Of a DNA stretch of 64,000 nt, positions 36,819-47,884 are shown piece by piece; position 1 is the stretch's first letter; every line of letters begins with the position of its first letter. The DNA is from Sulfurimonas sp. HSL-1716. Its GTDB lineage: Bacteria; Campylobacterota; Campylobacteria; Campylobacterales; Sulfurimonadaceae. A program made the position numbers and the translations under genes. The stretch is taken from assembly GCF_039645975.1 (NCBI RefSeq), contig NZ_CP147918.1, positions 1,860,001 to 1,924,000 of the forward strand. Direction: 5' to 3'. Under the pieces are notes generated by a model. The model was not told the origin of the DNA and searched no databases. It saw nothing but the letters and a program-made list of their open reading frames with translations.

Positions 36819-38048
36819 ATGAAAAGCCATATTAACAGTATGAACCCTTACTTAAAAGATATTTTATCGGCCATATTTACCGCATCTATGTTCAGCGCTT
36901 TTATCTATTTGGCTCATTTTAATCTTACATGCAGACTATGCGATTCGCTTTTTGCTCTTATAGCGATCGCGCTTTTGCTCTACGGTTCAAAACAAGCCGT
37001 ACTTTTCAGCGGTTTTTTCATCGGATTGTTCTGGTTTTACTGGATCGGATACAGCTTTCAATATTATGGGATGTCTACTTGGGTAGAGCCGCTGGTAGCA
37101 CTTGGTTTTTCTCTTGTATATACGCTGTTCTTCGCTCCTCTGGCTCTGACAAGAAAAGTCTGCATAAGAGGGTTGATTCTTTTTGGACTCAGTTTTATCG
37201 AACCTTTCGGCTTTAACTGGATGAAGATCGAACTGCTCTTTGTCGACAGCTATTTTGGAATATCGAAGCTTGATCTGGCACTTGTCCTGATCGCTTTGTC
37301 ACTGCCTGCTTTATTAAAAGGAAGATACAGATACTCCCCTCTTTTGATCCTTGTTGCCGCCCTCTCTTTTACGCATCAGAAGCTGCCGCTGCCGCCTTTA
37401 AAGATAGATCTCGTTGCGACCGGCCTCGGGCAGAACGAAAAGTGGGACAGGGCCAATCTGCGGGAAATAGTAAACATGAATCTTTTATATATAGACGATG
37501 CGGTTAAAAACGGTTACGACGTGGTCGTCCTCCCTGAATCCGCTTTTCCTCTTTACTTAAACCGTTCACAACAGCTGCTTTCGTACCTCGGCAAAAAATC
37601 GAAAAAAATCGATATCATAACAGGCGCGCTGATCTTGGAGAACGGCAAGCACTTTAACGTAACATATCATTTTAAAGACGGAAACTATACGATCGCTAAA
37701 AAAATGGTTCTGGTTCCTTTTGGAGAGTATGTACCGCTTCCGAAATTTGCACAAAAATGGGTAAGCGATACTTTTTTCGAAGGGGCATCGGACTTTTCAG
37801 TCGCTTCGGATCCGACGGACTTCATGATAAAAGGAATCAAGTTTAGAAACGCCATCTGTTACGAAGCCACAAAAGATGAACTTTATAAAGACAACCCCAA
37901 GTTCATGTTCGCCACAAGCAATAACGCATGGTTTTTGCCTTCGGTCGAACCGACCATACAAAGACTGCTTATGAAGTATTATTCAAAAAAATACGGTACT
38001 GTTATATTTCACGCAGCAAACCGCGCGGGAACAGGCATTATCAGATAG
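36819..38048 (+). CDS. lnt: Apolipoprotein N-acyltransferase
   Basis: The ATG at 36819 is the most likely start (410 residues); an ATG at 36840 is also possible and no ribosome site is obvious. Six or so TM helices fill residues ~10-200, followed by a periplasmic nitrilase-like domain. The catalytic triad is visible: Glu in LPESAFPL, Lys in IAKKMVLVPFGEY, Cys in AICYEAT. It adds the third acyl chain to lipoproteins, and thus serves the several lipoproteins of this window. Confidence 0.93.
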   Translation: MKSHINSMNPYLKDILSAIFTASMFSAFIYLAHFNLTCRLCDSLFALIAIALLLYGSKQAVLFSGFFIGLFWFYWIGYSFQYYGMSTWVEPLVALGFSLVYTLFFAPLALTRKVCIRGLILFGLSFIEPFGFNWMKIELLFVDSYFGISKLDLALVLIALSLPALLKGRYRYSPLLILVAALSFTHQKLPLPPLKIDLVATGLGQNEKWDRANLREIVNMNLLYIDDAVKNGYDVVVLPESAFPLYLNRSQQLLSYLGKKSKKIDIITGALILENGKHFNVTYHFKDGNYTIAKKMVLVPFGEYVPLPKFAQKWVSDTFFEGASDFSVASDPTDFMIKGIKFRNAICYEATKDELYKDNPKFMFATSNNAWFLPSVEPTIQRLLMKYYSKKYGTVIFHAANRAGTGIIR

Positions 38049-38076
38049 AGCCCGGCGTTTTGCTTATGTTATTTGA

Positions 38077-40311
38077 TCAATGTTCACCCTGTACACGCAT
38101 CTGATCCATCACTTCAAAGAGCATATCGCTGGATTTTTCCATCTCTCTTAAGAGTTTTATAACGGTATCTTTATTTTCTCTTCTGGTATCTTTGCCTTGA
38201 ATGAACGTAAGAACTTTTTTTACGCTGTCATGAACCGCAGCGTGCGGAGAAGATAGCTGTTTAAAGGCATCCGTCTCTCCAAAACGTTCCAAACCGGCCT
38301 TTTGCTGCCATTTGCCCAAGCGGCACTCGGTGTGATCTTGATACTTTACCTCTTTGCTGTCTGCATCGATGATCGCATTGTAAGTATTGGATTTAAAGAT
38401 GATGTGATCTATTTTTGCCAGTACGATAAAAACTTGATTTTCGATGTTATCCACGACATCTGACATCGCCCTTGCATCTTTATCCAACTCCAGCATAGTC
38501 TCTTTGAAAAGCTCGACCGAAGAGGAGGATTCATGCGCGATCTGGGTCATATCGCGCGATTTTTCCATGATAGCTCCAGATTCCTGCTTCATCGTATTGA
38601 TCGAGATCGTGATCTCTTGAGTCGCTTTCTGCGTGCGTTCGGCAAGCTTTCTTACCTCATCGGCGACAACAGCGAAGCCTCTGCCATGTTCTCCTGCGCG
38701 CGCGGCTTCTATTGCGGCATTGAGTGCCAACAGGTTAGTCTGATCTGCGATATCTTTGATCAGATCTACAACGGACGTTATCTCATTGGTTTTGGAATCA
38801 AAACCCTCGATTGCAATGTTGTTTTCGTTGATATGTTCCACCAATGTTTCCAATTTGACCAAGATATCTTCGACGACTTGTATGCTTTGCGTCGATTGTT
38901 TACTGGTCTTTTTAGTTGTCTGCTGCACATCAACCAAATTATCGATAGTATTGGTGATCTCGCTTTGCATCAGGCTTAAACCGGCCCCCGTATCTCCAAC
39001 CGAACGCACTTCAGACGTAAAGTTGATGATCTGCTGCTTATTGTGAGACTCTTTCATAGCGCTGATACCACGGTTTACCATATCGATCGCTTTTGCAAAA
39101 TCACCGTCAAATCCCTCGTTGCTTAAATTAAAAGAGAAATCTCCTTTTGCCGCTTTTTCTACCGACTCATTAATGCGTTTTGTCATCTCGGCCACGATTT
39201 CAACCAGGGATTGCAGCAGTTTGGTTATATCTCCCATCTCGTCACGGCTTGTCTTTCTACGGTCGACAACTACGTTAAGATTGCCATGATTTACGTTTTC
39301 TATCAGATCTTTAAATCGTAAGATCGCACGTTTTATGGAAAATGCCACGCCTCTTGATACGATTATCAAGATAGCAAACGTAATAGACGAAGCAGCAATA
39401 ACGGAGATTAAAATAAAAAGTGCATTTTTAGCGTTACTCTCGGCGATTCCGATCGTTTCATCGGCCAGCCTGTCTTCCATCCATTTGAGCTTGTTGATCT
39501 TTGTCGTAATGGTCTTAAACCAAAAAGTCGGATCGATCCCAAAACCTTCCTCTTTGCTTAAAGCCAGCTCCCGCATACGCTTTACTTCAGCAAACGAGGG
39601 GTCCTGCTGCGCGATCTTGTAGTTTTTAAGAGCCGTAGAGGAAGCAGTGGTTTCAAATAGATTTAAAAATGCTTCCTGCTGCGAAAGAACCGACAAAAAT
39701 TTGGCGTAAGAGTTCCTGTCGAATTTATCTGCGCCAAACACGTTGGATAAAACGGCTCTTTCTATTCCTGCCCGCTCTTTTGCACTTATAAAAACCACAA
39801 AACTGTTCATCGCATTACGGGTGGTAAGCTCTTTTGGATTAGTGGAAAAAACCGCTATCGTATCGACGATCGATTTGTTCAAATTCGTATAATACGCTAC
39901 AAGCTCTTTTACTGTTATAGCCTGCTTTAGAACCTGTTTTCGTATGTTTGAGAGTTCGGAAAAATCTATCTTTTCCTGAGCATATTTTTTATACTCATTG
40001 CTGCTGTCGGCGAAATACTGTTTTAATATATCAAGTTTTTTGTCGGTGTCTTTTTTTTGGTTTGATAAGATATCCGCAAAACTGGCTCCCTTTGATCCGA
40101 CAAAGCCGGCACTGGCACCCCTCTCCTTTTGCAGCTCATGCAAAACGGCACTCATTTTTAGCGAGAGCGCCACTATCGACTGGGTATTTTTGGCATCGCG
40201 GTAATTGGTATAGCTGTCGTAAGAAAGTTTCATACCAAATAAAAAAATAGCGCCTATCGCCAGTGCGCCTACGACAAAGAGTTTGTTATGTATGGTTAAT
40301 CTTCGAAACAT
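38077..40311 (-). CDS. Methyl-accepting chemotaxis protein with NIT sensor and CZB domain
   Basis: The 744-residue receptor has TM1 (~12-30), a periplasmic helical NIT (nitrate/nitrite-sensing-type) domain (~45-290) marked by [11 protein letters not shown] at ~55-65, TM2 (~298-325), HAMP, the signalling hairpin [20 protein letters not shown], and a C-terminal CZB zinc domain with [12 protein letters not shown] domains in other proteins detect nitrate or nitrite, but the ligand here is inferred. The promoter has an FNR-type box centred ~41 bases before the expected start site, in keeping with a respiratory signal. Confidence 0.92.
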   Translation of the reverse strand: MFRRLTIHNKLFVVGALAIGAIFLFGMKLSYDSYTNYRDAKNTQSIVALSLKMSAVLHELQKERGASAGFVGSKGASFADILSNQKKDTDKKLDILKQYFADSSNEYKKYAQEKIDFSELSNIRKQVLKQAITVKELVAYYTNLNKSIVDTIAVFSTNPKELTTRNAMNSFVVFISAKERAGIERAVLSNVFGADKFDRNSYAKFLSVLSQQEAFLNLFETTASSTALKNYKIAQQDPSFAEVKRMRELALSKEEGFGIDPTFWFKTITTKINKLKWMEDRLADETIGIAESNAKNALFILISVIAASSITFAILIIVSRGVAFSIKRAILRFKDLIENVNHGNLNVVVDRRKTSRDEMGDITKLLQSLVEIVAEMTKRINESVEKAAKGDFSFNLSNEGFDGDFAKAIDMVNRGISAMKESHNKQQIINFTSEVRSVGDTGAGLSLMQSEITNTIDNLVDVQQTTKKTSKQSTQSIQVVEDILVKLETLVEHINENNIAIEGFDSKTNEITSVVDLIKDIADQTNLLALNAAIEAARAGEHGRGFAVVADEVRKLAERTQKATQEITISINTMKQESGAIMEKSRDMTQIAHESSSSVELFKETMLELDKDARAMSDVVDNIENQVFIVLAKIDHIIFKSNTYNAIIDADSKEVKYQDHTECRLGKWQQKAGLERFGETDAFKQLSSPHAAVHDSVKKVLTFIQGKDTRRENKDTVIKLLREMEKSSDMLFEVMDQMRVQGEH

Positions 40312-40353
40312 GATTATCCTTAATTAAAATTTAAAAAATATATATAGTTTCGG

Positions 40354-40395
40354 ATTATAATAAGAATCGAAATGGCTGGCATTGACCTAAATCAA
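40354..40395 (-). promoter_or_regulatory. FNR/CRP-type box and -10 element before the NIT chemoreceptor
   Basis: TTGAC-CTAA-ATCAA at 40382-40395 (one mismatch to TTGAT-N4-ATCAA, with flanking A and T extending the symmetry). A perfect TATAAT lies at 40359-40354 on the minus strand; the start expected near 40347 puts the box centre at about -41.5, class II activator geometry. Confidence 0.65.
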
Positions 40396-40499
40396 TTTTC
40401 CTCTTAACGTGATTTTATGCCTTTTCTATGGTAAAATAATCCTAAACTATTAAATTTTTCAATAGAAAATATATATATCGATAATGATGAAGGAAAAAG

Positions 40500-41423
40500 A
40501 TGAGGATCGCTCAAAATATAACCGAACTTATAGGAAACACTCCCTTAATAAAACTCTCAAAACTTTCAGATCAGACAGGAGCGACGATACTGGCAAAATG
40601 CGAATTTATGAATCCGACCAGTTCTGTAAAAGACCGCATAGGCTTCAATATGATAAAGACCGCCATGCAAAACGGCCTCATCGACAAAGACACGACAATC
40701 ATCGAACCGACAAGCGGAAACACGGGTATAGCTTTAGCTTCAATCTGTGCCGCACTTGATCTCAAGCTCATCCTTACGATGCCTGAATCCATGAGCTTAG
40801 AGAGACGCAAGCTTTTAAAAGCTCTCGGGGCAGAACTGGTCTTGACGGATGCCGCAGAGGGGATGAAAGGCGCCATCAACAAAGCCGATGAACTCAAAAG
40901 CAATATAGAAAACTCTCTTATCCTGCAGCAGTTCGCAAATCCTGCAAACCCGGAGGTCCATAAAAAAACGACGGCTTTGGAAATATTAAGAGATACCGAC
41001 GGAAATGTCGACGCTTTTATTGCGGCCGTCGGTACGGGAGGAACTCTGACGGGAACATCCAGCGTACTAAAACAGGAGATACCCGATATAAAGATCTTTG
41101 CCGTGGAACCGCGTGATTCCGCAGTCCTTTCAGGCGGACGGCCGGGACCGCATAAGATACAGGGTATCGGTGCGGGATTCGTACCTGATGTTTTGGATGT
41201 AACGATCTATAACGAAGTCATAAAGGTCAGCAACGAAGATGCTATCGAAACGGCAAAGATGCTCGCACGTACGGAGGGTCTTTTAGTCGGTATATCCGCG
41301 GGGGCGAACGTTTATGCGGCAATACAGGTGGCTTCAAAAAAAGAGTTTCAAGGCAAAACCATAGTAACCGTTTTGTGCGATACGGGTGAAAGATATCTGA
41401 GTACCTCTTTATTCGATGAATAA
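40500..41423 (+). CDS. cysK: Cysteine synthase (O-acetylserine sulfhydrylase)
   Basis: The 307-residue PLP enzyme has the lysine loop TSSVKDRIG (~39-47), TSGNTG (~69-74) and the phosphate loop GTGGTLTG. It makes cysteine from O-acetylserine and sulfide. AAGGAAAAAG precedes the ATG. It overlaps the next gene by 8 bp. CysK rather than CysM is chosen from overall similarity; the distinction is not certain. Confidence 0.92.
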   Translation: MRIAQNITELIGNTPLIKLSKLSDQTGATILAKCEFMNPTSSVKDRIGFNMIKTAMQNGLIDKDTTIIEPTSGNTGIALASICAALDLKLILTMPESMSLERRKLLKALGAELVLTDAAEGMKGAINKADELKSNIENSLILQQFANPANPEVHKKTTALEILRDTDGNVDAFIAAVGTGGTLTGTSSVLKQEIPDIKIFAVEPRDSAVLSGGRPGPHKIQGIGAGFVPDVLDVTIYNEVIKVSNEDAIETAKMLARTEGLLVGISAGANVYAAIQVASKKEFQGKTIVTVLCDTGERYLSTSLFDE

Positions 41424-41994
41424 GAACCTGCTAGAAACCATCAAGATAATCGACGGCAAGATACAAAACCTCTCCTACCATCAGGCACGATATGAAAACT
41501 CCCTGCATACCTTGAACAAAGAGGCGAGATACCATTTGCAAGAGCTCATCGTACCCCCGACAAAAGGGATCTACAGATGCAGAGTGATATATAATGAAGA
41601 TGACGTCACGGTTTCTTACCATCCCTACACGTTTCATGAAGTAACTTCTTTAAAACTCATCCATAACGACAACATAAACTACTCTTTGAAATATGAGAAC
41701 CGAGAATATCTTGATCTGCTTTTTGAACAAAGAGAAGGATGCGACGATATAGTTATCGTCAAGAACGGCTACATAACCGATACTTCAAAAGCAAATCTTG
41801 CTTTTTTCGACGGGTCGAAATGGTACACTCCCGCATCTCCTTTGCTCTACGGCACGACAAGGGCCCGATATCTCGATGAAGGAAAGATCTTCGAAAAACA
41901 GATATCCGCCGATGAGATGCAAGAGTTCGCCAATGTCGCCGTATTAAACGCAATGGTTGATTTTTGCATAGTTAAAAATGGTATAATTTTATAA
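41416..41994 (+). CDS. Aminotransferase class IV-like PLP enzyme, possible aminodeoxychorismate lyase
   Basis: At 192 residues it is short for class IV (usually ~270): the N-terminal domain is trimmed. The PLP lysine lies in SLKYENREY (~94-102), and the typical [18 protein letters not shown] segment and late PLP-phosphate contacts follow. Candidates are PabC-like lyase (folate pathway) or a small branched-chain aminotransferase relative. It is coupled to cysK by an 8-bp overlap. Confidence 0.75.
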   Translation: MNKNLLETIKIIDGKIQNLSYHQARYENSLHTLNKEARYHLQELIVPPTKGIYRCRVIYNEDDVTVSYHPYTFHEVTSLKLIHNDNINYSLKYENREYLDLLFEQREGCDDIVIVKNGYITDTSKANLAFFDGSKWYTPASPLLYGTTRARYLDEGKIFEKQISADEMQEFANVAVLNAMVDFCIVKNGIIL

Positions 41995-42020
41995 AAAATA
42001 CTAGTTTAAAGGCTGTTCCT

Positions 42021-42479
42021 ATGTTATTTGATATCGTAAAAAATAACAATTTTAGAAAACTGATGCAAAATCACATCGAAGAGCTGATAATATTCTTTTT
42101 TAAAAATGAGCAGAATTTTGGTATCTTATGCAAAATCGACGAGATATCTTTTGAGCCTGAACTTCCTGATTATATCCGATCCGAATTCAGACCGATGACA
42201 CTGTTTTTTTTGGCAGGCTATACTTTTGAAACAGCCCATATAGACGACGACAGACTTATATTTGAAGCCGGTTTCGGTTCGGAGAACATAGGAAGCTTTG
42301 TAAGCGTACCTCTGCTTAGCATAATGCAGATTATAATCGATGAAACGCCTATCTTCGTCAATCTTGCTACATATGAAAAGATAAAAGAAGAGAGTACCGC
42401 GGTAAAAAACGACAACGGCATAAAAAACTCTATGGAAGCACTGCTTTCAAATCCTGAAAACAAAAAATTCAAAAAGTGA
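42021..42479 (+). CDS. Acidic cytosolic protein of unknown function
   Basis: The 152-residue protein has no signal or membrane segment. A mixed fold is likely, with a central stretch of beta-type sequence (FETAHIDDDRLIFEAGFG) and a disordered Lys/Asn tail. I do not recognise the family. It lies 26 bp after the aminotransferase gene and is probably co-transcribed with it. Confidence 0.7.
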   Translation: MLFDIVKNNNFRKLMQNHIEELIIFFFKNEQNFGILCKIDEISFEPELPDYIRSEFRPMTLFFLAGYTFETAHIDDDRLIFEAGFGSENIGSFVSVPLLSIMQIIIDETPIFVNLATYEKIKEESTAVKNDNGIKNSMEALLSNPENKKFKK

Positions 42480-42483
42480 TCAG

Positions 42484-42505
42484 AGATCTCTTTTTACGGA
42501 GATCT
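42484..42505. terminator. Bidirectional hairpin between convergent genes
   Basis: A 7-bp perfect stem agatctc / gagatct around an 8-nt loop, followed by CTTTTATT on the plus strand. It overlaps the end of the lysR-type gene. Confidence 0.6.
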
Positions 42506-43400
42506 AGACTTTTATTGACAAAAGAAAGTTTACGACATTGTCGATGAACGCGTCATGTTTGCGCTCTTTTGAATACGCGATGTAGAATTTACGGGTGATC
42601 TTGTAGTTCTTGATCCTCGCTTCATATAAAGTGTTGTTCTCGATCTCGTCTGATATCACATGGCGGGATACGACCGATACGATAGGGCGTCCGTTTTTAG
42701 GGGCATGCGTGATCGATTCTTTTATGGCAGTCGTACTTGCAACGACACCGATAACATTGAAACTGCTGCACTCAACGCCTATCTCTTCAAACACTTCTGA
42801 GGTCAGCTTTCTTGTATGGGAGTTTTCATCCCTGCATATCCAGTCAAATTTGTAAAGATCCTCTTTTCTAAGATTTTTCGGGATCGGCTGGTTCGAAAAG
42901 ATGACCAGTTCATCTTCGACCCACTCCCTGTAGATGATGCCGTCATGAAAGATCGGGGACTCGATAAGAGCTATATCTATCTTTTTATCTTCAAGCTGAT
43001 CTATGATCTCGGCTGAAAACGCCACCTGCATGTGGACCTCATTGTTGATCTTGTCTTTTATCGCTCCGATATATGAAGGCAGAATATAGTTGCCGATCGC
43101 GTAAGACGAACCCATTACGAACGTAAAATCTTTGTTTATTATCTTTAAAAGCTCTTTTTCACTGTTCATAATCGCTTTTTCCAAACGTGTCGCTATACGG
43201 AAAAGATCTTCACCCTCTTTTGTTAAACGGATGCCGTTTTTTTTGCGTTCCACAACTTTCGTGTCAAGATAATCCTCTATGAATTTTATCTGTTGCGTTA
43301 CCGCCGGCTGGGAAATTCCCAACTTTGCAGAGGCTTTGGAAAAGCTCTTTTCTTTTACTACGGTCAAGAATGTTTGTAATTTAGCAAAATCTTTTAACAT
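42504..43400 (-). CDS. LysR-family transcriptional regulator
   Basis: The 298-residue protein has the N-terminal winged helix (FLTVVKEKSFSKASAKLGISQPAVTQQIK, broken here at KL, residues ~11-39) and a C-terminal two-lobe effector domain. CysB/CysR-like control of sulfur genes is possible given nearby cysK, but the two are 1.1 kb apart and convergent, so this is a guess. The binding site should lie in 43401-43536, before uvrD. Confidence 0.9.
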   Translation of the reverse strand: MLKDFAKLQTFLTVVKEKSFSKASAKLGISQPAVTQQIKFIEDYLDTKVVERKKNGIRLTKEGEDLFRIATRLEKAIMNSEKELLKIINKDFTFVMGSSYAIGNYILPSYIGAIKDKINNEVHMQVAFSAEIIDQLEDKKIDIALIESPIFHDGIIYREWVEDELVIFSNQPIPKNLRKEDLYKFDWICRDENSHTRKLTSEVFEEIGVECSSFNVIGVVASTTAIKESITHAPKNGRPIVSVVSRHVISDEIENNTLYEARIKNYKITRKFYIAYSKERKHDAFIDNVVNFLLSIKV

Positions 43401-43536
43401 AATAATTCCTATAAGTTCAATGAATAATAAAATTATAACTCAAAATTATAATGAATGCAATAGTTTTGAAATAAAACATATTTTTTTAGGTATAATTAAA
43501 GAATAAATCAAATATTACAGATAGCGATGTGACAAT

Positions 43537-45585
43537 ATGGAAAAGATTTTTAGTAAACTCAATGTTGCTCAGATAGACGCCGTAAAGCAAACGGAGGGTC
43601 CCGTCCTTATCCTTGCGGGTGCCGGCAGCGGTAAAACCACGACCATCACCTCACGACTGGCATATCTCTTAAAAGAGGTCGGTATACCCGCAGGAAATAC
43701 GCTTACTTTGACGTTTACGAACAAAGCTGCAAACGAGATGCGCGAGCGTGCTTTGAATATGATCGACAACAAATCCTATCCTCCCTTGCTCTGTACTTTC
43801 CACAAATTCGGGCTACTGTTTTTAAAGTTCAATATCCATCTTTTAGGACGCGACAACAACTTCGTCGTTATAGATACCGATGATAAAAAAAAGATCCTCA
43901 AAAGGCTCAATCCCGAGATTCCCACACCACTGATCGCAAGCGAGATATCAAGATACAAAAACTCTCTTTTAACACCCGACGATGCTTACAAACAGGCGGA
44001 GATGACGATCTATCAGCAGATCGCAACGGTTTATGAAGAGTATGAACGCTATCTTTTAGAGAACAACCTCGTAGATTTCGACGACCTTCTGGCTTTGCCT
44101 TACAGACTTTTATGCGAAAACGAAGATCTAGCTCTAAAAACAAGCCGAAAATATCAATATATAATGATAGACGAGTATCAAGACACAAACGAACTGCAGC
44201 TGAAACTTATCCAAAAGCTCTGTATGACACATAACAATCTCTGTGTCGTAGGCGATGACGACCAAAGCATCTACGGATGGCGCGGTGCGCACATTAGAAA
44301 TATTCTGGAGTTTGACAAAGATTTTACGGATGCCTATGTCGTAAAACTCGAAGAGAACTACCGTTCACGCGAACCGATACTCAAAGTCGCCAACGCGCTC
44401 ATAGAGCACAACCGCTCCCGTCTGGGCAAAAAGCTCATAAGCACGCGAGGAAAAGGTGATGATGTAAGAACATTGAACTCAGATGATGAGAATGAAGAAG
44501 CAAGAAAGATAGCCGATCAGATCATCAAGCTTATCGACAGCGGCATCGCACCGCGTGAGATAGCCATACTCTACCGCGTCAATGCCCTGAGCCGTTCCAT
44601 AGAAGATGGGCTCAACCGCGCAAACATCCCTTACAAGCTTGTCGGCGGTCTCAGATTTTATGACCGGGCAGAAGTAAAAGACCTTATCTCGTATCTGCGC
44701 GTCATCACCAATTTCCATGACAATTTTTCATTCAAAAGGATTATGAACAAGCCTAAACGCGGTCTTGGAAAAGCGACCATAGACAAACTCGAGCTCGCTG
44801 CGATCAGTGAAGATATCTCTATGTTCGAATATATCGACAAACATTCTCTTTCAGAGCTCGAAGAGCTTGTCAAAAAGAAAAATGCCAAAACACTGAAAAA
44901 TTTCATAGACGACATAAAAGAAGCTTACAAAATCTCACAAGAAGCGATGTATGAATTCGTGGATTTCATAGAAGACACTTTTCATATCAAAGATATCTAC
45001 AACGCTCTTCCCGACGGGCAAGAAAGGATACTCAACATTGACGAGTTTTACGGAATGTTTCGCGAATACGTCAAACACCAGCCCGAAGTGAGTTTAGATG
45101 AGTTCTTGAACGAGCTTACGCTTCAAAGCGATCAGGATGAAATAGAGGGTGAGAGCATCTACATGATGAGTATCCATGCCTCCAAGGGACTAGAGTTCGA
45201 ACATCTGTTTATCATCGGCTTGGAAGAGGGCTTCCTGCCTCTTATAGGAGACGGCAGCGATTTGGAAGAGGAGCGCCGTCTGGGATACGTGGCATTTACA
45301 AGAGCAAAAGAAAGCCTCACACTCTCACACGCCAACAGCAGATTTTACAAAGGCAGAAGAAGCGAACTGGGAAAAAGCAGGTTTTTTAACGAAGCAGGAC
45401 TATGCGAAGGTTCTTTGGTCGTAGAAAAGAGCACAACCTTTAAAAAAGGTGATCTTGTCCGCCACAAAATATTCGGTGCGGGACGCGTAACGGGCATAAG
45501 CAAAGCCGGTAAAGAGTTTAAATTAAGCATCAATTTCGGCGGAAGCAATCGAGAAATACTGGCCTCTTTCGTGGAAAAGCTGTGA
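43537..45585 (+). CDS. uvrD: UvrD/Rep/PcrA-family DNA helicase
   Basis: The 682-residue SF1A helicase has Walker A GAGSGKTTT (~27-35), Walker B DEYQDTNELQ (~211-220), motif III GDDDQSIYGWRGA and motif V/VI SIHASKGLEFEH and VAFTRAKE. The C-terminal ~40 residues form a PcrA-like RNA-polymerase-interaction (Tudor-like) domain with HKIFGAGRV. It unwinds DNA in nucleotide-excision and mismatch-linked repair and removes obstacles from forks. It overlaps truB by 4 bp (GTGA). Confidence 0.93.
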   Translation: MEKIFSKLNVAQIDAVKQTEGPVLILAGAGSGKTTTITSRLAYLLKEVGIPAGNTLTLTFTNKAANEMRERALNMIDNKSYPPLLCTFHKFGLLFLKFNIHLLGRDNNFVVIDTDDKKKILKRLNPEIPTPLIASEISRYKNSLLTPDDAYKQAEMTIYQQIATVYEEYERYLLENNLVDFDDLLALPYRLLCENEDLALKTSRKYQYIMIDEYQDTNELQLKLIQKLCMTHNNLCVVGDDDQSIYGWRGAHIRNILEFDKDFTDAYVVKLEENYRSREPILKVANALIEHNRSRLGKKLISTRGKGDDVRTLNSDDENEEARKIADQIIKLIDSGIAPREIAILYRVNALSRSIEDGLNRANIPYKLVGGLRFYDRAEVKDLISYLRVITNFHDNFSFKRIMNKPKRGLGKATIDKLELAAISEDISMFEYIDKHSLSELEELVKKKNAKTLKNFIDDIKEAYKISQEAMYEFVDFIEDTFHIKDIYNALPDGQERILNIDEFYGMFREYVKHQPEVSLDEFLNELTLQSDQDEIEGESIYMMSIHASKGLEFEHLFIIGLEEGFLPLIGDGSDLEEERRLGYVAFTRAKESLTLSHANSRFYKGRRSELGKSRFFNEAGLCEGSLVVEKSTTFKKGDLVRHKIFGAGRVTGISKAGKEFKLSINFGGSNREILASFVEKL

Positions 45586-46406
45586 ACAGACTTTTCGTGG
45601 CATACAAACCTACGGGCGTAGGTTCCAATAAATTTTTATCGCAGTTAAAAAGAAAATATAATGAGAAAAAAGCCGGATTTTCCGGAACGCTCGATCCTTT
45701 TGCCAAAGGAGCGCTTATCATCGGCTTCGGCTCACATACCAGACTCTTTCGTTTTTTGGACAAAACGCCAAAAAGATACCGTGCGACCCTTTGGCTCGGT
45801 GCACATTCGGACTCTCTGGATATCGAAATGATAGACAAAGTAGATGAAATAACACCTTTTGACGAAAACACTGTGAAAGATTCCATAAAAAAACTTGAAG
45901 GGATTTTGACCTATGAACCACCGATATTCAGTGCAAAAAAGATAGACGGACAGCGTGCCTACGATCTTGCACGCGCGGGCAAAGAGGTTGTTTTAAACAA
46001 GATAACCTCAACCATATACGAGACAAAGTTCATCTCCTACTGTCATCCTTTCATTACGTTTGAAGCAACGGTTTCAGAGGGGACGTATATCCGCTCTCTT
46101 GGGCGTATCATAGCACATAACCTAAATGTTGCAAACGGCAGTCTTACGGCTTTAGAAAGGCTCAACGAAGGAAGTTTTTTCTATGAAGACGAAAAACCGC
46201 TCGATATAAAAAAAGTGCTCAATATTCCGAAAAACTATTACCAAGGGGACAGCCAAAACATCTTTTTTGGAAAGCCTTTAGAGATAAGAGATATGAAAAT
46301 ACAAGAAGACGGTTACTACTACTTGGATAATAATGATACAATTACGATAATAAATGTATCTGAGAACAAAGTCAAATATGAACTAAATAAGGTTGAAGTA
46401 TGCTAA
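45582..46406 (+). CDS. truB: tRNA pseudouridine-55 synthase
   Basis: GTG start inside the uvrD stop. The 274-residue protein has the catalytic aspartate in GTLDPFAKG (~36-44) and the RYRATLWLG segment. It makes pseudouridine 55 in the T-loop of tRNAs. It overlaps csrA by 7 bp. Confidence 0.95.
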   Translation: MNRLFVAYKPTGVGSNKFLSQLKRKYNEKKAGFSGTLDPFAKGALIIGFGSHTRLFRFLDKTPKRYRATLWLGAHSDSLDIEMIDKVDEITPFDENTVKDSIKKLEGILTYEPPIFSAKKIDGQRAYDLARAGKEVVLNKITSTIYETKFISYCHPFITFEATVSEGTYIRSLGRIIAHNLNVANGSLTALERLNEGSFFYEDEKPLDIKKVLNIPKNYYQGDSQNIFFGKPLEIRDMKIQEDGYYYLDNNDTITIINVSENKVKYELNKVEVC

Positions 46407-46636
46407 TTTTATCTCGCAAATTAGACGAATCCATAATCATTGGCGATAACATAGAGGTAAAGATAATCTCTATTGACAAGGGGATGGTAAAGATCGGGAT
46501 CGAAGCGCCGTCATCGATATCGATACTGAGAAGCGAACTCATAAAAGAGGTAGAGAATTCGAACAAAGCGGCATCCGTCCATGTCGATGACTCTATCCTG
46601 GAGAGTTTTTATAAGAAGTTTTCCAAAAAAGTATGA
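46400..46636 (+). CDS. csrA: Carbon storage regulator CsrA
   Basis: The 78-residue RNA-binding protein has the canonical opening [16 protein letters not shown] and the APSSISILR region that contacts GGA motifs. In Campylobacterota it is antagonised by FliW and represses flagellin translation. The C-terminal extension (~60-78) is longer than in E. coli. Confidence 0.95.
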   Translation: MLILSRKLDESIIIGDNIEVKIISIDKGMVKIGIEAPSSISILRSELIKEVENSNKAASVHVDDSILESFYKKFSKKV

Positions 46637-47421
46637 AGCTATACAAAGCCTGTGCCAAAGTAAATATTTTTCTAAAAATCACCGGAACCCGCGGAGATTA
46701 CCATGAAATACTTTCACGTTTTATGAAAATACCCTCTTTATACGATGAGCTTTCCTTTGTTCCAAAAACAAGTGAAAAGTTCGAGATCACCGGCAACTTT
46801 AACTGCGAAACTTCGCAAAATACGATATATAAAGCATATATGGCCCTTAAAGAGTATACAAAATCGGAATCTCTCACGAAACTGCTTCGAAACTATGGTG
46901 TACATGTAAACAAAAAGATCCCTTCCTTTGCGGGTCTTGGCGGCGGAAGCAGCGACGCGGCAACATTTTTAAGAATGTGCAACGAAGTGCTTCACCTGGG
47001 GCTTTCAAAAGCGGAACTGGCAAAAATCGGGACTAAAGTGGGAGCGGACGTGCCTTTTTTTATTTATGATTATGACAGCGCGAACGTCAGCGGCATAGGA
47101 GAGATAGTGGAAAAATTCGATGAGGAGCTTTTGAATCTGGAAGTATTCACGCCCGATATCGAGATATCCACACCAAAGGTATACAAAACCTACAGAGAGC
47201 TCTACTTTGATCCCATAGACGGATTCAAAGCCGATAAATTAAAAAGGATGAAATCGGCGGAGATACTGAAAAACTTCAGTATCGACGAAGCAAACGACCT
47301 GTTCAAACCCGCTCTTCACAACTACCCAAAACTCAAAGAGAGTTATAGGCAGGGGTATTTTTTCAGCGGAAGCGGAAGCAGTTTTTTTTATATGAAGGAA
47401 GTCAAGGACAAAAATGGGTAA
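46633..47421 (+). CDS. ispE: 4-diphosphocytidyl-2-C-methyl-D-erythritol kinase
   Basis: The 262-residue GHMP kinase has the ATP loop [10 protein letters not shown] (~100-109), AKVNIFLKI at the N-terminus and a late GSGSSFF loop. It phosphorylates CDP-ME in the MEP isoprenoid pathway. It overlaps csrA by 4 bp and smpB by 8 bp. Confidence 0.95.
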   Translation: MKLYKACAKVNIFLKITGTRGDYHEILSRFMKIPSLYDELSFVPKTSEKFEITGNFNCETSQNTIYKAYMALKEYTKSESLTKLLRNYGVHVNKKIPSFAGLGGGSSDAATFLRMCNEVLHLGLSKAELAKIGTKVGADVPFFIYDYDSANVSGIGEIVEKFDEELLNLEVFTPDIEISTPKVYKTYRELYFDPIDGFKADKLKRMKSAEILKNFSIDEANDLFKPALHNYPKLKESYRQGYFFSGSGSSFFYMKEVKDKNG

Positions 47422-47866
47422 AACGATAGCAAAAAACAAAAAAGCCTATCATGACTATCACATAGAGGAAAAGTTTGAAGCGGGAATGGTACTGACCGGC
47501 AGCGAGATCAAAGGCATCCGTGCTTCAAGGGTCAATCTCAAAGACAGTTTCATCCGTTTCGTAAAAGGAGAAGCGTATCTCTTTAACGCACATATCGGCA
47601 GACTCGAGACGACTCACCGTTACTACGCACATGAAGAAAGAGGCAGCAGAAAACTTCTGCTGCACAAAAAAGAGCTCAAAAAACTTCAAGAAGCAGTAGA
47701 AAAAGACGGTTACACGATCGTCCCACTGGAGCTGTATCTAAACAGCAGAAATCTGGCGAAGCTTCAAATAGCCATCGCCAAAGGAAAGAATCTGCATGAC
47801 AAACGCCATGATCTCAAAGAAAAAGATATGAAAAGAGATATACAAAGAGCCCTCAAAGACTACTAG
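47414..47866 (+). CDS. smpB: tmRNA-binding protein SmpB
   Basis: The 150-residue protein is an OB-fold with [13 protein letters not shown] (~24-36) and the basic C-terminal tail ([16 protein letters not shown]) that enters the decoding centre. It partners tmRNA in rescue of stalled ribosomes; the tmRNA gene is not in this window. It is the last gene of the uvrD-to-smpB operon. Confidence 0.96.
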   Translation: MGKTIAKNKKAYHDYHIEEKFEAGMVLTGSEIKGIRASRVNLKDSFIRFVKGEAYLFNAHIGRLETTHRYYAHEERGSRKLLLHKKELKKLQEAVEKDGYTIVPLELYLNSRNLAKLQIAIAKGKNLHDKRHDLKEKDMKRDIQRALKDY

Positions 47867-47878
47867 ATCGTCTTTGAG
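47852..47878. terminator. Shared bidirectional terminator between smpB and the RND pump gene
   Basis: A perfect 9-bp stem ctcaaagac / gtctttgag. The smpB stop lies in the 9-nt loop, so the end of smpB is itself the stem. Confidence 0.6.
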
Positions 47879-47884
47879 CAAAGA

